DNA of 35,914 nt from the IMG/VR virus record IMGVR_UViG_3300042326_000341, positions 1 to 35,914 of that record; one strand, given 5' to 3'. Made by a program: the position numbers and the translations under genes. The notes under the pieces are model-generated. The model saw only the letters and a program-made list of their open reading frames with translations, had not been told where the DNA came from and made no database searches. Position 1 is the first letter of the stretch. Each line of letters opens with the position of its first letter. This DNA comes from a virus. Shown here piece after piece: positions 8,331 to 14,026 of this stretch.

Positions 8331-8540
8331 CTACTGCGGCACCACGCCGCGAAAGTCCGACTGAGCCAGCACCATGCCGGCGGCGTCGGGGTGTCGTAGT
8401 GCGGCGGCTGCCTGGTTCATCGCGGTTTTCCATCCCGCCATAAACACCAGCCGTGCCTCCGCTCGTTTAGCCTGCGGTAGCGCCGCAAACGCCTCATGCG
8501 CGTCGAACGCACTGTGGCCGAGTTGGTCTAGATAGTCCAT
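8331..8540 (-). CDS. 69-residue protein of unknown function
   Basis: It starts at ATG 8538-8540 (MDYLDQLGHSAFDAHEAF), 7 bp after the SSB-like stop, and ends 5 bp before the next start. It is Ala-rich and helical, with 'KRAEARLVFMAGWKTAMNQ'. Short proteins with a similar 'AF..L....R......F..GW.AA..QA' pattern are common in phage replication operons, from memory, but have no assigned role. No membrane or metal-binding motif is seen. Confidence 0.7.
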   Translation of the reverse strand: MDYLDQLGHSAFDAHEAFAALPQAKRAEARLVFMAGWKTAMNQAAAALRHPDAAGMVLAQSDFRGVVPQ

Positions 8541-8547
8541 GCTTGCC

Positions 8548-8928
8548 TCAAAACGGAAAATCGTCCTCCATGTCGTCGAAGTTCGTCGACGCCCGAGGTG
8601 CAGGCGCAGGGGCTTGACGCGCCCGTTGTTCCCTGTCACGGATGGCCATGGCGTCGCGCTGATCCTGGGTCATGCGGGCCGGTGCTGGTGCCGGTGATGC
8701 TGCGGCTGGTGCCGGTGCAGGCGTACCCCAATCGCCCTTTGGTTGCACTGACAGGCTCATGTACCTCTGCCCCGCTAGCTTGGTGCCATCGCGCCCGGTC
8801 TTGATCCAGGCCGACAGCCAGTATTCGCGGCCCTCGACGTTGATCGATCCACGGTAGTCCGGCCTGGAATCGTTGCCCTGCTTGTCGTTGCGGGCTAGAA
8901 GGCCGCTGTTGGTGTTGTCGTATGCCAT
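8548..8928 (-). CDS. single-stranded DNA-binding protein-like
   Basis: A 126-residue protein. Residues about 1-67 look like a compact beta-rich OB-type domain ('YRGSINVEGREYWLSAWIK', 'AGQRYMSLSVQPKG'). Residues about 68-110 are a disordered Pro/Ala linker. The end is an acidic tail, DDMEDDFPF, the hallmark of bacterial SSB C-termini that recruit partner proteins. This architecture is the main evidence, because the core domain is short and divergent from E. coli SSB. It fits an operon that also encodes primase-helicase and nucleases. The start at 8926-8928 has a modest ribosome site. Confidence 0.72.
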   Translation of the reverse strand: MAYDNTNSGLLARNDKQGNDSRPDYRGSINVEGREYWLSAWIKTGRDGTKLAGQRYMSLSVQPKGDWGTPAPAPAAASPAPAPARMTQDQRDAMAIRDREQRARQAPAPAPRASTNFDDMEDDFPF

Positions 8929-8937
8929 GTGTGGTTT

Positions 8938-8982
8938 TTCGTTCAGTCAGGCCGAAAACGTGCGGCCTATTTCACGTTAGCC
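8938..8982 (+). other. degenerate attC-like end (possible second cassette boundary)
   Basis: On the plus strand, TTCGTTCAG (8938-8946) is followed by a stem AGGCCG (8949-8954) / CGGCCT (8963-8968), then TTTCAC and GTTAGCC (8976-8982). The order resembles the inner part and R' end (GTTRRRY) of an integron attC site. However, the expected RYYYAAC left end is missing and base pairing outside the 6-bp stem is poor. It could equally be a chance hairpin. It is listed because of the much better site at 9356-9430. Confidence 0.3.
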
Positions 8983-9216
8983 GGCTCGCACTTGCGTGCC
9001 CTGCAGCACGGCCATGTCTGCGGCTTGGTCGTAGGCCGTTTCCACTTCGTCGGCCGAGAGCTGGCGCAGCGTCACCCACTGCCCATCGGCGCCGCGCGTG
9101 TAGAGCCAGCCGTGATCCTTCGCTGTCGGGTCCAAGCGCGCGGCGCAGTCCGGGTTTTGCTGCAGCAGCGTCAGGCCGTTGGGCAGCACGTTGCGCGGGG
9201 TGGTCGTGTAGCTCAT
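8977..9216 (-). CDS. 79-residue protein of unknown function
   Basis: It starts at ATG 9214-9216 (MSYTTTPRNVLPNGL), only 2 bp after the stop of the 35-residue gene, so the two are probably cotranslated. The protein is hydrophilic, with a central 'DHGWLYTRGADGQWVTLR' beta-like stretch and a helical end 'VETAYDQAADMAVLQ'. No domain is recognised. Its stop lies inside the GTTAGCC of the degenerate attC-like end, so it may lie in a reverse-oriented gene cassette bounded by that site and the attC at 9356-9430. Confidence 0.65.
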   Translation of the reverse strand: MSYTTTPRNVLPNGLTLLQQNPDCAARLDPTAKDHGWLYTRGADGQWVTLRQLSADEVETAYDQAADMAVLQGTQVRAG

Positions 9217-9218
9217 GG

Positions 9219-9326
9219 TCAAGCGCCTTTCATGAACAGCAGCCATTCCCAGCCGCTGAAATCGTCGGCGGCGTCCCAGAAGTGGGCGCCGAATTCCTTG
9301 CGGTGCATGTCGTTTCTGATGAACAT
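9219..9326 (-). CDS. 35-residue mini-protein
   Basis: A short frame with start ATG 9324-9326 and a good ribosome site (AAAGGACCGAGGA just upstream). It begins MFIRNDMHRKEFGAHFWD and ends FMKGA. It is aromatic-rich with Trp near the middle and end, and has no signal peptide. The ribosome site, the tight 2-bp spacing to the next gene and the clean frame support translation. Its upstream edge lies about 30 bp from the attC-like site. The function is unknown. Confidence 0.55.
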   Translation of the reverse strand: MFIRNDMHRKEFGAHFWDAADDFSGWEWLLFMKGA

Positions 9327-9355
9327 TCCTCGGTCCTTTCGCGCCGGAAACAGCC

Positions 9356-9430
9356 GGCTAACTGGTCGCTCAAGGGCGACCTCCTACGGGCCTGCGGCCC
9401 TACGTCGGCGCCTTAGCTCCAACGTTAGGC
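9356..9430 (+). other. integron attC (59-base-element) recombination site
   Basis: Read on the plus strand: R'' GGCTAAC (9356-9362); then GCTCAAGGGCGAC (9368-9380); a central hairpin GGGCC (9388-9392) / GGCCC (9396-9400); then GTCGGCGCCTTAGC (9404-9417); and R' GTTAGGC (9424-9430), a perfect GTTRRRY. R'' and R' are complementary at 6 of 7 bases. The inner arms pair as GCT, AAGG and CGAC with an unpaired C at 9371, the kind of extrahelical base that attC folding needs. Recalled from memory, the classical aadA1 site has the same landmarks (TCTAAC, GTTCAAGCCGAC, GGCTTAACTC, CGTTAG) in the same order. No integron integrase is present, so this is a solitary attC. Confidence 0.82.
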
Positions 9431-9439
9431 GTCCAAACC

Positions 9440-9601
9440 TCAGTTGCAAGTCACATTGCAAGTCCGCAGCGCGCCCGTGCCCATGCAGCATTCGCTGCAA
9501 TACATCGTGCGGCCGTTGATCGTGACGGTGTAGTACCGGCACGAAGCATAGGCAGCGGTGGCCAGCGTGGCCGCGAGGATGAAGGTGAGTGCTTTTTTCA
9601 C
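9440..9601 (-). CDS. secreted Cys-rich mini-protein (53 aa, six cysteines)
   Basis: It starts with GTG at 9599-9601, with GGAG about 8 bp upstream. Residues 1-19 (MKKALTFILAATLATAAYA) form a classical signal peptide with a lysine pair, hydrophobic core and AYA cleavage site. The mature peptide of about 34 residues has cysteines at 21, 35, 38, 39, 48 and 52 (CSECC, then C-x3-C), enough for three disulfides. It would be exported to the periplasm or outside. Its stop is 9 bp from the attC R' end, so it could be cassette cargo in reverse orientation. I do not recognise a family. A secreted toxin, inhibitor or envelope modifier are all possible. Confidence 0.7.
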   Translation of the reverse strand: MKKALTFILAATLATAAYASCRYYTVTINGRTMYCSECCMGTGALRTCNVTCN

Positions 9602-9647
9602 TTGGGTTCTCCAGTTGGTGGCGCGAAGCCCGCGCCGAGGCATAGGG

Positions 9648-9848
9648 TCAATCTTCAATCGCGGGCCTCAGCCGCCTGCTAAGCGGCCTGCGCCCGAGGT
9701 GGAACTGGTGGCAGTGGACGCAGTGGTAGATCTGCCGGCTCTTACCGCGCCTGGTGGAGCGTTCGGCCACCACGCGGGCCTGGGTGAACGTGGCGAAGCC
9801 CACCTTACCTTCGCAGGCTGATGCGCGGTAGGTGTCTTCGGGGGTCAT
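9648..9848 (-). CDS. 66-residue basic protein with CxxC/H zinc-ribbon-like motif
   Basis: The start ATG at 9846-9848 overlaps the VRR-NUC stop (ATGA). The layout is MTPEDTYRASACEGKVGF, then 'QIYHCVHCHQFHLGRR' and a basic Arg-rich tail. C12, the CVHCHQFH cluster (C44, C47, H48, H51) and nearby His residues could form one zinc site. Similar short proteins next to phage nucleases are common (from memory) and are usually annotated hypothetical. It probably binds nucleic acid. Confidence 0.72.
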   Translation of the reverse strand: MTPEDTYRASACEGKVGFATFTQARVVAERSTRRGKSRQIYHCVHCHQFHLGRRPLSRRLRPAIED

Positions 9849-10321
9849 GCCAGCAATGCCTGCGCATCCTCAACCGACCGGCAAACCCCGGCCACGCCGC
9901 CTGCCTGGCGGATCGTGGCGAGGAATCCCTCCTGACCTGGACGCATGCGGCCGGTGGCGGATTTGACCTCGATGGCCAGCGTTCGGCCGTCTTTCAGCAC
10001 GCCCATGATGTCCGACATGCCCTTAGCCGTGTTCGCACGGATGTACCGCACAGACCCGTCGCGGTTGCGCTCCTGGAACGTGCCCGAGTTCTGCCGCCAG
10101 CAGCTGGCGACCTTCGGGTGGCGCTTCAGCAGCGCCATGATGGCCTTGAGAATCTGCGCCTCAGTGGGCTGGCCTGACGTTTTGCGCGGCTCGCGCTTGG
10201 CCGGCTCAGGCGGTATATCCAGCAGCACGCGAGGCTTGCCGCTGATGGCGGAGTAGCGATCCATCGCGGCTTGGTTGCGAAGCATGACTTCGCGCAGGGT
10301 TTCGCGGCCTCGGGTCACCAT
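9845..10321 (-). CDS. VRR-NUC domain nuclease
   Basis: A 158-residue protein whose C-terminal half matches the VRR-NUC type of PD-(D/E)xK nuclease: 'PTEAQILKAIMALLKRHPKVASCWRQNSG', then 'GMSDIMGVLKDGRTLAIEVKS' with catalytic D in SDI and E-x-K in IEVKS, then 'GQEGFLATIRQAGGVAGV' (quotes in part). The N-terminal 50 residues are basic and look disordered. Such nucleases act on branched or gapped DNA in phage replication and recombination. It overlaps both neighbours by a few bases, inside a translationally coupled cluster. The family call is firm; the substrate is unknown. Confidence 0.9.
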   Translation of the reverse strand: MVTRGRETLREVMLRNQAAMDRYSAISGKPRVLLDIPPEPAKREPRKTSGQPTEAQILKAIMALLKRHPKVASCWRQNSGTFQERNRDGSVRYIRANTAKGMSDIMGVLKDGRTLAIEVKSATGRMRPGQEGFLATIRQAGGVAGVCRSVEDAQALLA

Positions 10322-10521
10322 CTCGCAGCCTCCACATCCTGATGCGTCTCCCGCAGATACCGCGACGGCAGCCGCTTGACCGTGCCGCGCAGCACGGACT
10401 CAGGCAGGCCGGGGAACGGCCAATCCGGGCGGATGCGGGCCACGCGCAGGGTTGCCACGCCGACCTCCAGCACCATGGCATCTTGGCCGTCTGACAGGCG
10501 CACGCGGTCGCCTTGTTTCAC
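10315..10521 (-). CDS. 68-residue SH3/KOW-like small protein
   Basis: GTG at 10519-10521 was chosen because GGAGG sits 4-5 bp upstream and the start overlaps the preceding stop as GTGA; an ATG at 10546-10548 is possible but overlaps more. The protein reads VKQGDRVRLSDGQDAMVLEVG... and 'VATLRVARIRPDWPFPG', an all-beta pattern like small SH3/KOW folds. The end is basic (TVKRLPSRYLRE). It could bind nucleic acid. No family name can be supported. Confidence 0.7.
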   Translation of the reverse strand: MKQGDRVRLSDGQDAMVLEVGVATLRVARIRPDWPFPGLPESVLRGTVKRLPSRYLRETHQDVEAARW

Positions 10522-10772
10522 GCTGCCTCCGGCCTGCGGGCGATCCATCCGACAAGCTCCGCGTCTTCTGACGCGAGCGACTGGTATTGCTCCAGCGCCT
10601 TGATCGGATCTTGGAAACAGAATCGCCGTTCCCATCCCCAGAGTGTGCAGCCGAGGTAAACGGCAGTCGTGAACATCAGCGAGCCAATTGCCGCCACGGA
10701 GCCATCTGGCAGCACCTTAACGTCGGTGTAGTTGCCGAGCCGCTTGACCTCTGAAACCAAATCTTCAGTCAC
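10518..10772 (-). CDS. 84-residue protein with one hydrophobic segment
   Basis: It starts with GTG at 10770-10772, overlapping the previous stop as GTGA. After VTEDLVSEVKRLGNYTDV comes 'GSVAAIGSLMFTTAVYLGCTLWGW' (residues about 30-48, quoted in part), which is hydrophobic and could be a membrane-associated helix or a buried beta hairpin. The end is 'YQSLASEDAELVGWIARRPEAA'. No domain is recognised. It is coupled with neighbours on both sides in the early-left operon. Confidence 0.7.
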   Translation of the reverse strand: MTEDLVSEVKRLGNYTDVKVLPDGSVAAIGSLMFTTAVYLGCTLWGWERRFCFQDPIKALEQYQSLASEDAELVGWIARRPEAA

Positions 10773-11011
10773 TCCAGAATCTCCCGAATCTCCGCCAGCA
10801 TCTCGCGCACGGTGTCTAGCTGGATGCCGCGGTCTACGCTGGTGCTTAGCTGGTGGCCATACGCTTGCATGTTGCGCTCGGACAGCTCTCGCAGATGACT
10901 CAGCGCAGCAATGGCCATGTGTGCCGTGGCGATGTCTCGCGCCGTGATCTTCTGGCCGCGCCGCTCTGTGAGTTCCACCAGGCGCAGGTGTGTGGTGTCC
11001 AGGGCGCTCAT
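10769..11011 (-). CDS. 80-residue helical protein of unknown function
   Basis: The start ATG at 11009-11011 overlaps the stop of the HTH regulator gene (ATGA). The protein (MSALDTTHLRLVELTERR...) is nearly all helix-forming, with 'GQKITARDIATAHMAIAAL' and 'VDRGIQLDTVREMLAEIREIL'. Heptad-like spacing in the last helix could mean oligomerisation. Being the second gene after the regulator, it may be an early control or takeover protein, but that is inference. Confidence 0.72.
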   Translation of the reverse strand: MSALDTTHLRLVELTERRGQKITARDIATAHMAIAALSHLRELSERNMQAYGHQLSTSVDRGIQLDTVREMLAEIREILE

Positions 11012-11190
11012 GCTTTGCGCCCCTTGAGCTTGCGGCACGCGGCCACCAAGCGCTCCACCAGTTCAAGCCGAGGCGAGTTCAAGCCGTGCCGTAGCCGGTA
11101 GATGGTCTTGACGTTCACGCCAGCCTCGTCGGCCACCGCTTGCGCGTCAACCTGCCGCAGCAGGTCGGATAGTTGTTCACGGGTAATCAT
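11008..11190 (-). CDS. Cro-like helix-turn-helix regulator (60 aa)
   Basis: A small DNA-binding protein: MITREQLSDLLRQVDAQA, then the HTH 'AVADEAGVNVKTIYRLRHG' (residues about 18-36; second helix VNVKTIYRLRHG is the recognition helix), then 'SPRLELVERLVAACRKLKG'. Its length and single HTH domain match Cro-type or short XRE repressors. It is the first gene of the early-left operon, and its start is next to three operator-like sites, so it probably controls both divergent early promoters, including its own. There is no second, larger CI-type gene in the genome. Confidence 0.85.
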   Translation of the reverse strand: MITREQLSDLLRQVDAQAVADEAGVNVKTIYRLRHGLNSPRLELVERLVAACRKLKGRKA

Positions 11191-11201
11191 GGCGCGGATT
11201 C

Positions 11202-11215
11202 TGGCACGAATGTCC
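11202..11215. promoter_or_regulatory. operator-like site, degenerate
   Basis: TGGCACGAATGTCC keeps the right half-site ATGTCC and part of the left half (G-CA) of the two better operators. It is 24 bp from the next site. It is a weak match and could be a low-affinity third operator. Confidence 0.4.
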
Positions 11216-11225
11216 AGGGATGAGA

Positions 11226-11239
11226 AGACATTTATGTCC
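11226..11239. promoter_or_regulatory. operator palindrome O2
   Basis: AGACATTTATGTCC contains the perfect inverted repeat GACAT-TT-ATGTC. It matches the site at 11271-11284 at 11 of 14 positions (consensus RGACATTKRTGTCC). It probably binds the HTH protein encoded at 11008-11190. Confidence 0.68.
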
Positions 11240-11270
11240 GATCGGATCAGTCGGGATTGTCGAAAGCATT

Positions 11271-11284
11271 GGACATTGGTGTCC
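11271..11284. promoter_or_regulatory. operator palindrome O1
   Basis: GGACATTGGTGTCC sits inside the perfect 16-bp palindrome TGGACA-TTGG-TGTCCA (11270-11285). It lies 45 bp from the other good copy and overlaps the -35 of the candidate rightward promoter. Binding there would block rightward early transcription. Confidence 0.72.
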
Positions 11285-11332
11285 AGTGAGCGCAGAATTC
11301 ATTTCATCGCAACACGCAACCGGAGACGCAAA

Positions 11333-11575
11333 ATGCAAGTCCTCATCACCCGCCACGACAAGATCAACGACAGCCATCTGATTGAACTGACCTGCGGCAA
11401 TCAGTCGGCGCATATCTGGATTGCTCCCTGGTACGTGCAAGTGTGCAACCAGAACGCATCGCACAAAGTGTGGCGCGGCATGGGAAAGCGTTTCAACAAC
11501 CTGCAAGCCGCACTGACGAACTACAAGTCGGCCGCCATGCGCGCCATGATCGAAGCCGCCGCAGCGGCCATCTGA
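11333..11575 (+). CDS. first early-right protein, 80 aa, unknown function
   Basis: ATG 11333-11335 is chosen for the GGAG at 11322-11325; the frame is open further upstream into the control region but without a ribosome site. The protein begins MQVLITRHDKINDSHLIEL and looks like a small alpha/beta fold: beta-rich 'SAHIWIAPWYVQVCNQN' followed by a helical 'FNNLQAALTNYKSAAMRAM' and an Ala-rich end. As the first gene behind the candidate rightward promoter it should be made very early. No family is recognised. Confidence 0.75.
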   Translation: MQVLITRHDKINDSHLIELTCGNQSAHIWIAPWYVQVCNQNASHKVWRGMGKRFNNLQAALTNYKSAAMRAMIEAAAAAI

Positions 11576-11582
11576 GGTCACC

Positions 11583-11663
11583 ATGCCCCTCCGCCCCATC
11601 GACTACTTCTTCGCCGCCGCCTTCGGCATCACCCTCGGCTGCCTGATCGCGGCCTTCATCTAA
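11583..11663 (+). CDS. 26-residue single-pass membrane peptide
   Basis: ATG 11583 to TAA 11661-11663 encodes MPLRPIDYFFAAAFG followed by ITLGCLIAAFI, one hydrophobic helix with a short basic N-terminus. It starts 7 bp after the previous stop, with GAGG just upstream, and the next ribosome site follows directly. It is too short for certainty, but the position and the clean hydrophobic helix favour a real membrane micro-protein. Confidence 0.45.
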   Translation: MPLRPIDYFFAAAFGITLGCLIAAFI

Positions 11664-11681
11664 ACCACAGGAGCCCACCCC

Positions 11682-12104
11682 GTGCAATACACCACCTACG
11701 GCCCCGGCGACAGCGCCACCTGGGGACCCTGCACCGACCCGCGTGACCCGCGCTGGGACGGCGACCGCGAGCCCAGCGACAGCCACCGCGCCGATGCGGC
11801 CGACGAACTGCTGGCCGATGCCTGGACCACGAGCGACTGGCTGGCCGCGAACATCACGCAACCCGAGTGCAGCATCACCGATGTGCGCGGCTTCGAGCAC
11901 CTGGACATGAGCGAGGCCACGGTCGATCAACTCTGGACGCTGATGCTCACCGGCTCTGACGCGCAGTGCCTGCACGCTCGCATGGAGATGAAAGACCGCA
12001 TCCTGCGCGACAACAAGCGGTGGATTGCCGACCGCGCGCTCGAGCTTATGGTCGAAGACACCGAAGACGACCCCTATTACGACGACCCACACCACTGGTA
12101 CTGA
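11682..12104 (+). CDS. 140-residue acidic protein of unknown function
   Basis: It starts with GTG at 11682-11684 behind AGGAG at 11669-11673. The sequence is strongly acidic (many DPRD, DGDRE and EDTEDDPYYDD stretches), with an N-terminal Gly/Trp-rich part (MQYTTYGPGDSATWGP) and a helical middle ('AADELLADAWTTSDWLA', 'ARMEMKDRILRDNKRWIAD'). There is no signal peptide or metal motif. The strong net negative charge would allow DNA mimicry, but that is only speculation. No family is recognised. Confidence 0.72.
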   Translation: MQYTTYGPGDSATWGPCTDPRDPRWDGDREPSDSHRADAADELLADAWTTSDWLAANITQPECSITDVRGFEHLDMSEATVDQLWTLMLTGSDAQCLHARMEMKDRILRDNKRWIADRALELMVEDTEDDPYYDDPHHWY

Positions 12105-12117
12105 AAGGACCGACATC

Positions 12118-12318
12118 ATGATGGAATTCCAAATGCACAACGTGCGCAGCGTAATGCCGGGGCCGATAGAGGCTCAGGTCATTCCTTACTCCGGGCGCGT
12201 GTTCTTCATCCGCAAGCTCAAGATCACGGACGACAAGGGCGTCACCATGACGCTGCGCTTGTTCTCTGACAGCGCCGAGGGGCTGAAGATCGCGGAATTC
12301 TCGGAGGTGGCGGCATGA
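12118..12318 (+). CDS. 66-residue small beta protein of unknown function
   Basis: The start is ATG 12118-12120 with AAAGGA 8 bp upstream; a second ATG follows at once. MMEFQMHNVRSVMPG is followed by 'VFFIRKLKITDDKGVTMTLRLFS', an alternating pattern typical of beta strands. Short proteins with an 'I..F.....G..F....I.....G....I.LFS' layout are widespread in phage early regions, from memory, and unassigned. It overlaps the next gene by ATGA. Confidence 0.7.
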   Translation: MMEFQMHNVRSVMPGPIEAQVIPYSGRVFFIRKLKITDDKGVTMTLRLFSDSAEGLKIAEFSEVAA

Positions 12319-12605
12319 GCGCGCAGCACACACCGGGGCCGTGGAGGGCCAACAAGCCGACCCAATCCAATGGGCGGGCCGAGGTTCACGCCGGACCGAT
12401 GCTTGTTGCCCAGGCGTTCAACTGGCTGCTCGATGCCGAAGGCGATGAGCAGTGCTGGGCAGACGCCCGCCTGATCGCCGCCGCGCCTGACCTGCTGGAT
12501 GCGCTTTGCGCTTTGGTTTTGAACATTGACGCTGGAGCGCCGACTCTTGGTGCCATGAGAGATGCCCGTGCCGCCATCTCCAAAGCCACCGGAGAACCCG
12601 CATGA
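12315..12605 (+). CDS. conserved phage protein, 'HTPGPW...LIAAAPDLL' family
   Basis: A 96-residue protein starting MSAQHTPGPWRA and containing 'WADARLIAAAPDLLDALCALV'. The two signature pieces, HTPGPW near the start and ARLIAAAPDLLEAL in the second half, recur in a very common but uncharacterised protein family of phages and prophages of Gram-negative bacteria. It overlaps both neighbours by 4 bp (ATGA). It sits directly upstream of the recombination exonuclease. The function is not known. Confidence 0.8.
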   Translation: MSAQHTPGPWRANKPTQSNGRAEVHAGPMLVAQAFNWLLDAEGDEQCWADARLIAAAPDLLDALCALVLNIDAGAPTLGAMRDARAAISKATGEPA

Positions 12606-13282
12606 CCACCATTACCGACACCCAGCGCACCGACGAATGGCACGCCGCCCGCGCCGGCAAGGTCACCGCCAGCCGCTTCAAGGACGTCCTGGCCCGCAAC
12701 AAGCCCACGGCCGCGCAGGCCAAGGCCGGCGAACCGGGAAACCCGAGCGCCGAGCGCACGCGCTACCTCTGGCAGATCGTGACTGAGCGCCTGACGGGCC
12801 AGCCCGTGCAGATGCCCGACGCCGCGCCGCTGCGCTGGGGCCGCGAGAACGAAGACGCCGCCCGCGTGGCGTACCAGTTCACCACCTCGGCCAGGATCAC
12901 AGAGACGGGATTCATCGCGCACCCGAAGCTGCCCATCGGCGCCTCGCCTGACGGCCTGGTGACGGACGAGACGGACCCCGATGGCGCGTTCGGGCTCATC
13001 GAAATCAAGTGCCCATGGAGTTCTCAGGTCCACCTCGAAACGTGGCTGAACGGCATGCCCGAGGATCACCAGGCGCAGATTCAGGGACAGATGTGGCTGA
13101 CGGGCCGCGAGTGGTGCGACTTCGTATCGTTCGACCCGCGCATGCCCGCCGACCTGCAACTGTATGTCCAGCGCATCAAGGGTAACCCCGAGCTCCAGGC
13201 GCGCCTGGAGCGCGAGATCATCGCATTCAGCGCGGAGGCAGACGAGATCGTGGCCAAGCTGCGCGCCAAGGTGTCTTTCTAA
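12602..13282 (+). CDS. YqaJ/lambda-Exo-type alkaline exonuclease
   Basis: A 226-residue PD-(D/E)xK nuclease of the viral-recombinase family. Visible pieces are the N-terminal 'EWHAARAGKVTASRF' (12-26), R81/E82 in WGRENE, 'PIGASPDGLV' with catalytic D117, 'LIEIKCPW' with E134 and K136, and 'QIQGQMWLTGREWCDFV' (159-175), whose glutamines belong to the family's last motif. It would resect double-strand ends 5'-3' to load the annealing protein encoded next (gap 24 bp). The start overlaps the previous stop (ATGA). The call is firm. Confidence 0.93.
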   Translation: MTTITDTQRTDEWHAARAGKVTASRFKDVLARNKPTAAQAKAGEPGNPSAERTRYLWQIVTERLTGQPVQMPDAAPLRWGRENEDAARVAYQFTTSARITETGFIAHPKLPIGASPDGLVTDETDPDGAFGLIEIKCPWSSQVHLETWLNGMPEDHQAQIQGQMWLTGREWCDFVSFDPRMPADLQLYVQRIKGNPELQARLEREIIAFSAEADEIVAKLRAKVSF

Positions 13283-13306
13283 CCACAGTAATCACAGGAG
13301 TTCTGC

Positions 13307-14026
13307 ATGACAACTGCACTCGTTCCCGTCGATCAAGTCGAGCGCATGGCCGTGGCCGTCGCCAAGTCCGGCTTGTTCGGCGTCAAGACCCCAGACCAGG
13401 CCATGGCCTTGATGCTCATCGCGCAGGCCGAGGGCTTGCACCCGGCCATCGCCGCCCGTGACTACCATGTCATCAACGGCAGGCCCACGCTCAAGGCCGA
13501 CGCCATGCTGGCCCGCTTCCACTCGGCGGGCGGCAGCGTGCGCTGGGGCGAATACACCGACCGGCGCGTGGTCGGCACGTTCTCGCACCCGCAAGGCGGC
13601 AGCGTGGAGGTCGAGTGGACGCTGGACATGGCGACCTCTGCCGGCCTGACCAAAAACCCGACATGGAAGTCCTACCCGCGCCAGATGCTGCGCGCCCGGT
13701 GCGTTTCCGAGGGCATCCGCACCGTGTTCCCCGGCGTGGTGGTCGGCACCTACACGCCCGAGGAGGCCGAAGACGCCGGCCATGCGCCGGCACCCGTCCA
13801 GCGCGACATGGGGCCGGTGGTCGAGGTCGCAGACTTCGCCCAGATCATGCGCCAGATCGACGCCGCGCAGACCATCGACGCTCTGAACGATCTGCGGCCC
13901 GCAATTCGCACGCTGGACCGTGACGCCCGCGCGGAGGCCATGGACGCCGCCCAGGTTCGTGCCGGCCAGATTCGCGCAGCGCAGGCGCCTGTTGAGACGC
14001 TGGAGGCCAATGATGAGCCAATCTGA
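13307..14026 (+). CDS. RecT-like single-strand annealing protein
   Basis: A 239-residue protein directly behind the exonuclease, with ribosome site CAGGAG 7 bp before ATG 13307. The N-terminal 'MALMLIAQAEGLHPAIAARD' and 'YHVINGRPTLKADAMLARF' (quoted in part) and the later 'NPTWKSYPRQMLRARCVSEG' are typical of RecT-family proteins of phages and prophages. The final 70 residues are Ala-rich and helical. With the nuclease it would form a two-component recombination system that anneals complementary strands during replication and DNA repair. The family is inferred from motifs and from the neighbour. Confidence 0.8.
   Translation: MTTALVPVDQVERMAVAVAKSGLFGVKTPDQAMALMLIAQAEGLHPAIAARDYHVINGRPTLKADAMLARFHSAGGSVRWGEYTDRRVVGTFSHPQGGSVEVEWTLDMATSAGLTKNPTWKSYPRQMLRARCVSEGIRTVFPGVVVGTYTPEEAEDAGHAPAPVQRDMGPVVEVADFAQIMRQIDAAQTIDALNDLRPAIRTLDRDARAEAMDAAQVRAGQIRAAQAPVETLEANDEPI

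Larger units (their letters stand above)
11191..11332. promoter_or_regulatory. divergent early control region
   Basis: A 142-bp non-coding stretch between the leftward regulator gene and the first rightward gene. It contains operator-like sites at 11202-11215, 11226-11239 and 11271-11284. A candidate rightward promoter has -35 TTGGAC (11269-11274), an 18-bp spacer and -10 CAGAAT (11293-11298), and overlaps the last operator. A leftward -10-like CATAAA (minus strand, about 11231-11236) overlaps the middle operator, with no clear -35. The layout resembles the lambda immunity switch in miniature. Confidence 0.7.

Noticed and set aside
8950-8964. GGCCGAAAACGTGCG occurs here and, inverted, at 33445-33459
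   Set aside because: One shared 15-mer is expected about once by chance in a 36-kb genome read on both strands. The two copies are in different contexts, so a functional repeat is not supported.
12386-13159. A 257-codon minus-strand frame opposite the exonuclease gene
   Set aside because: Shadow frame. The plus-strand protein carries all YqaJ-family catalytic motifs, and the minus frame has no ribosome site or recognisable sequence.
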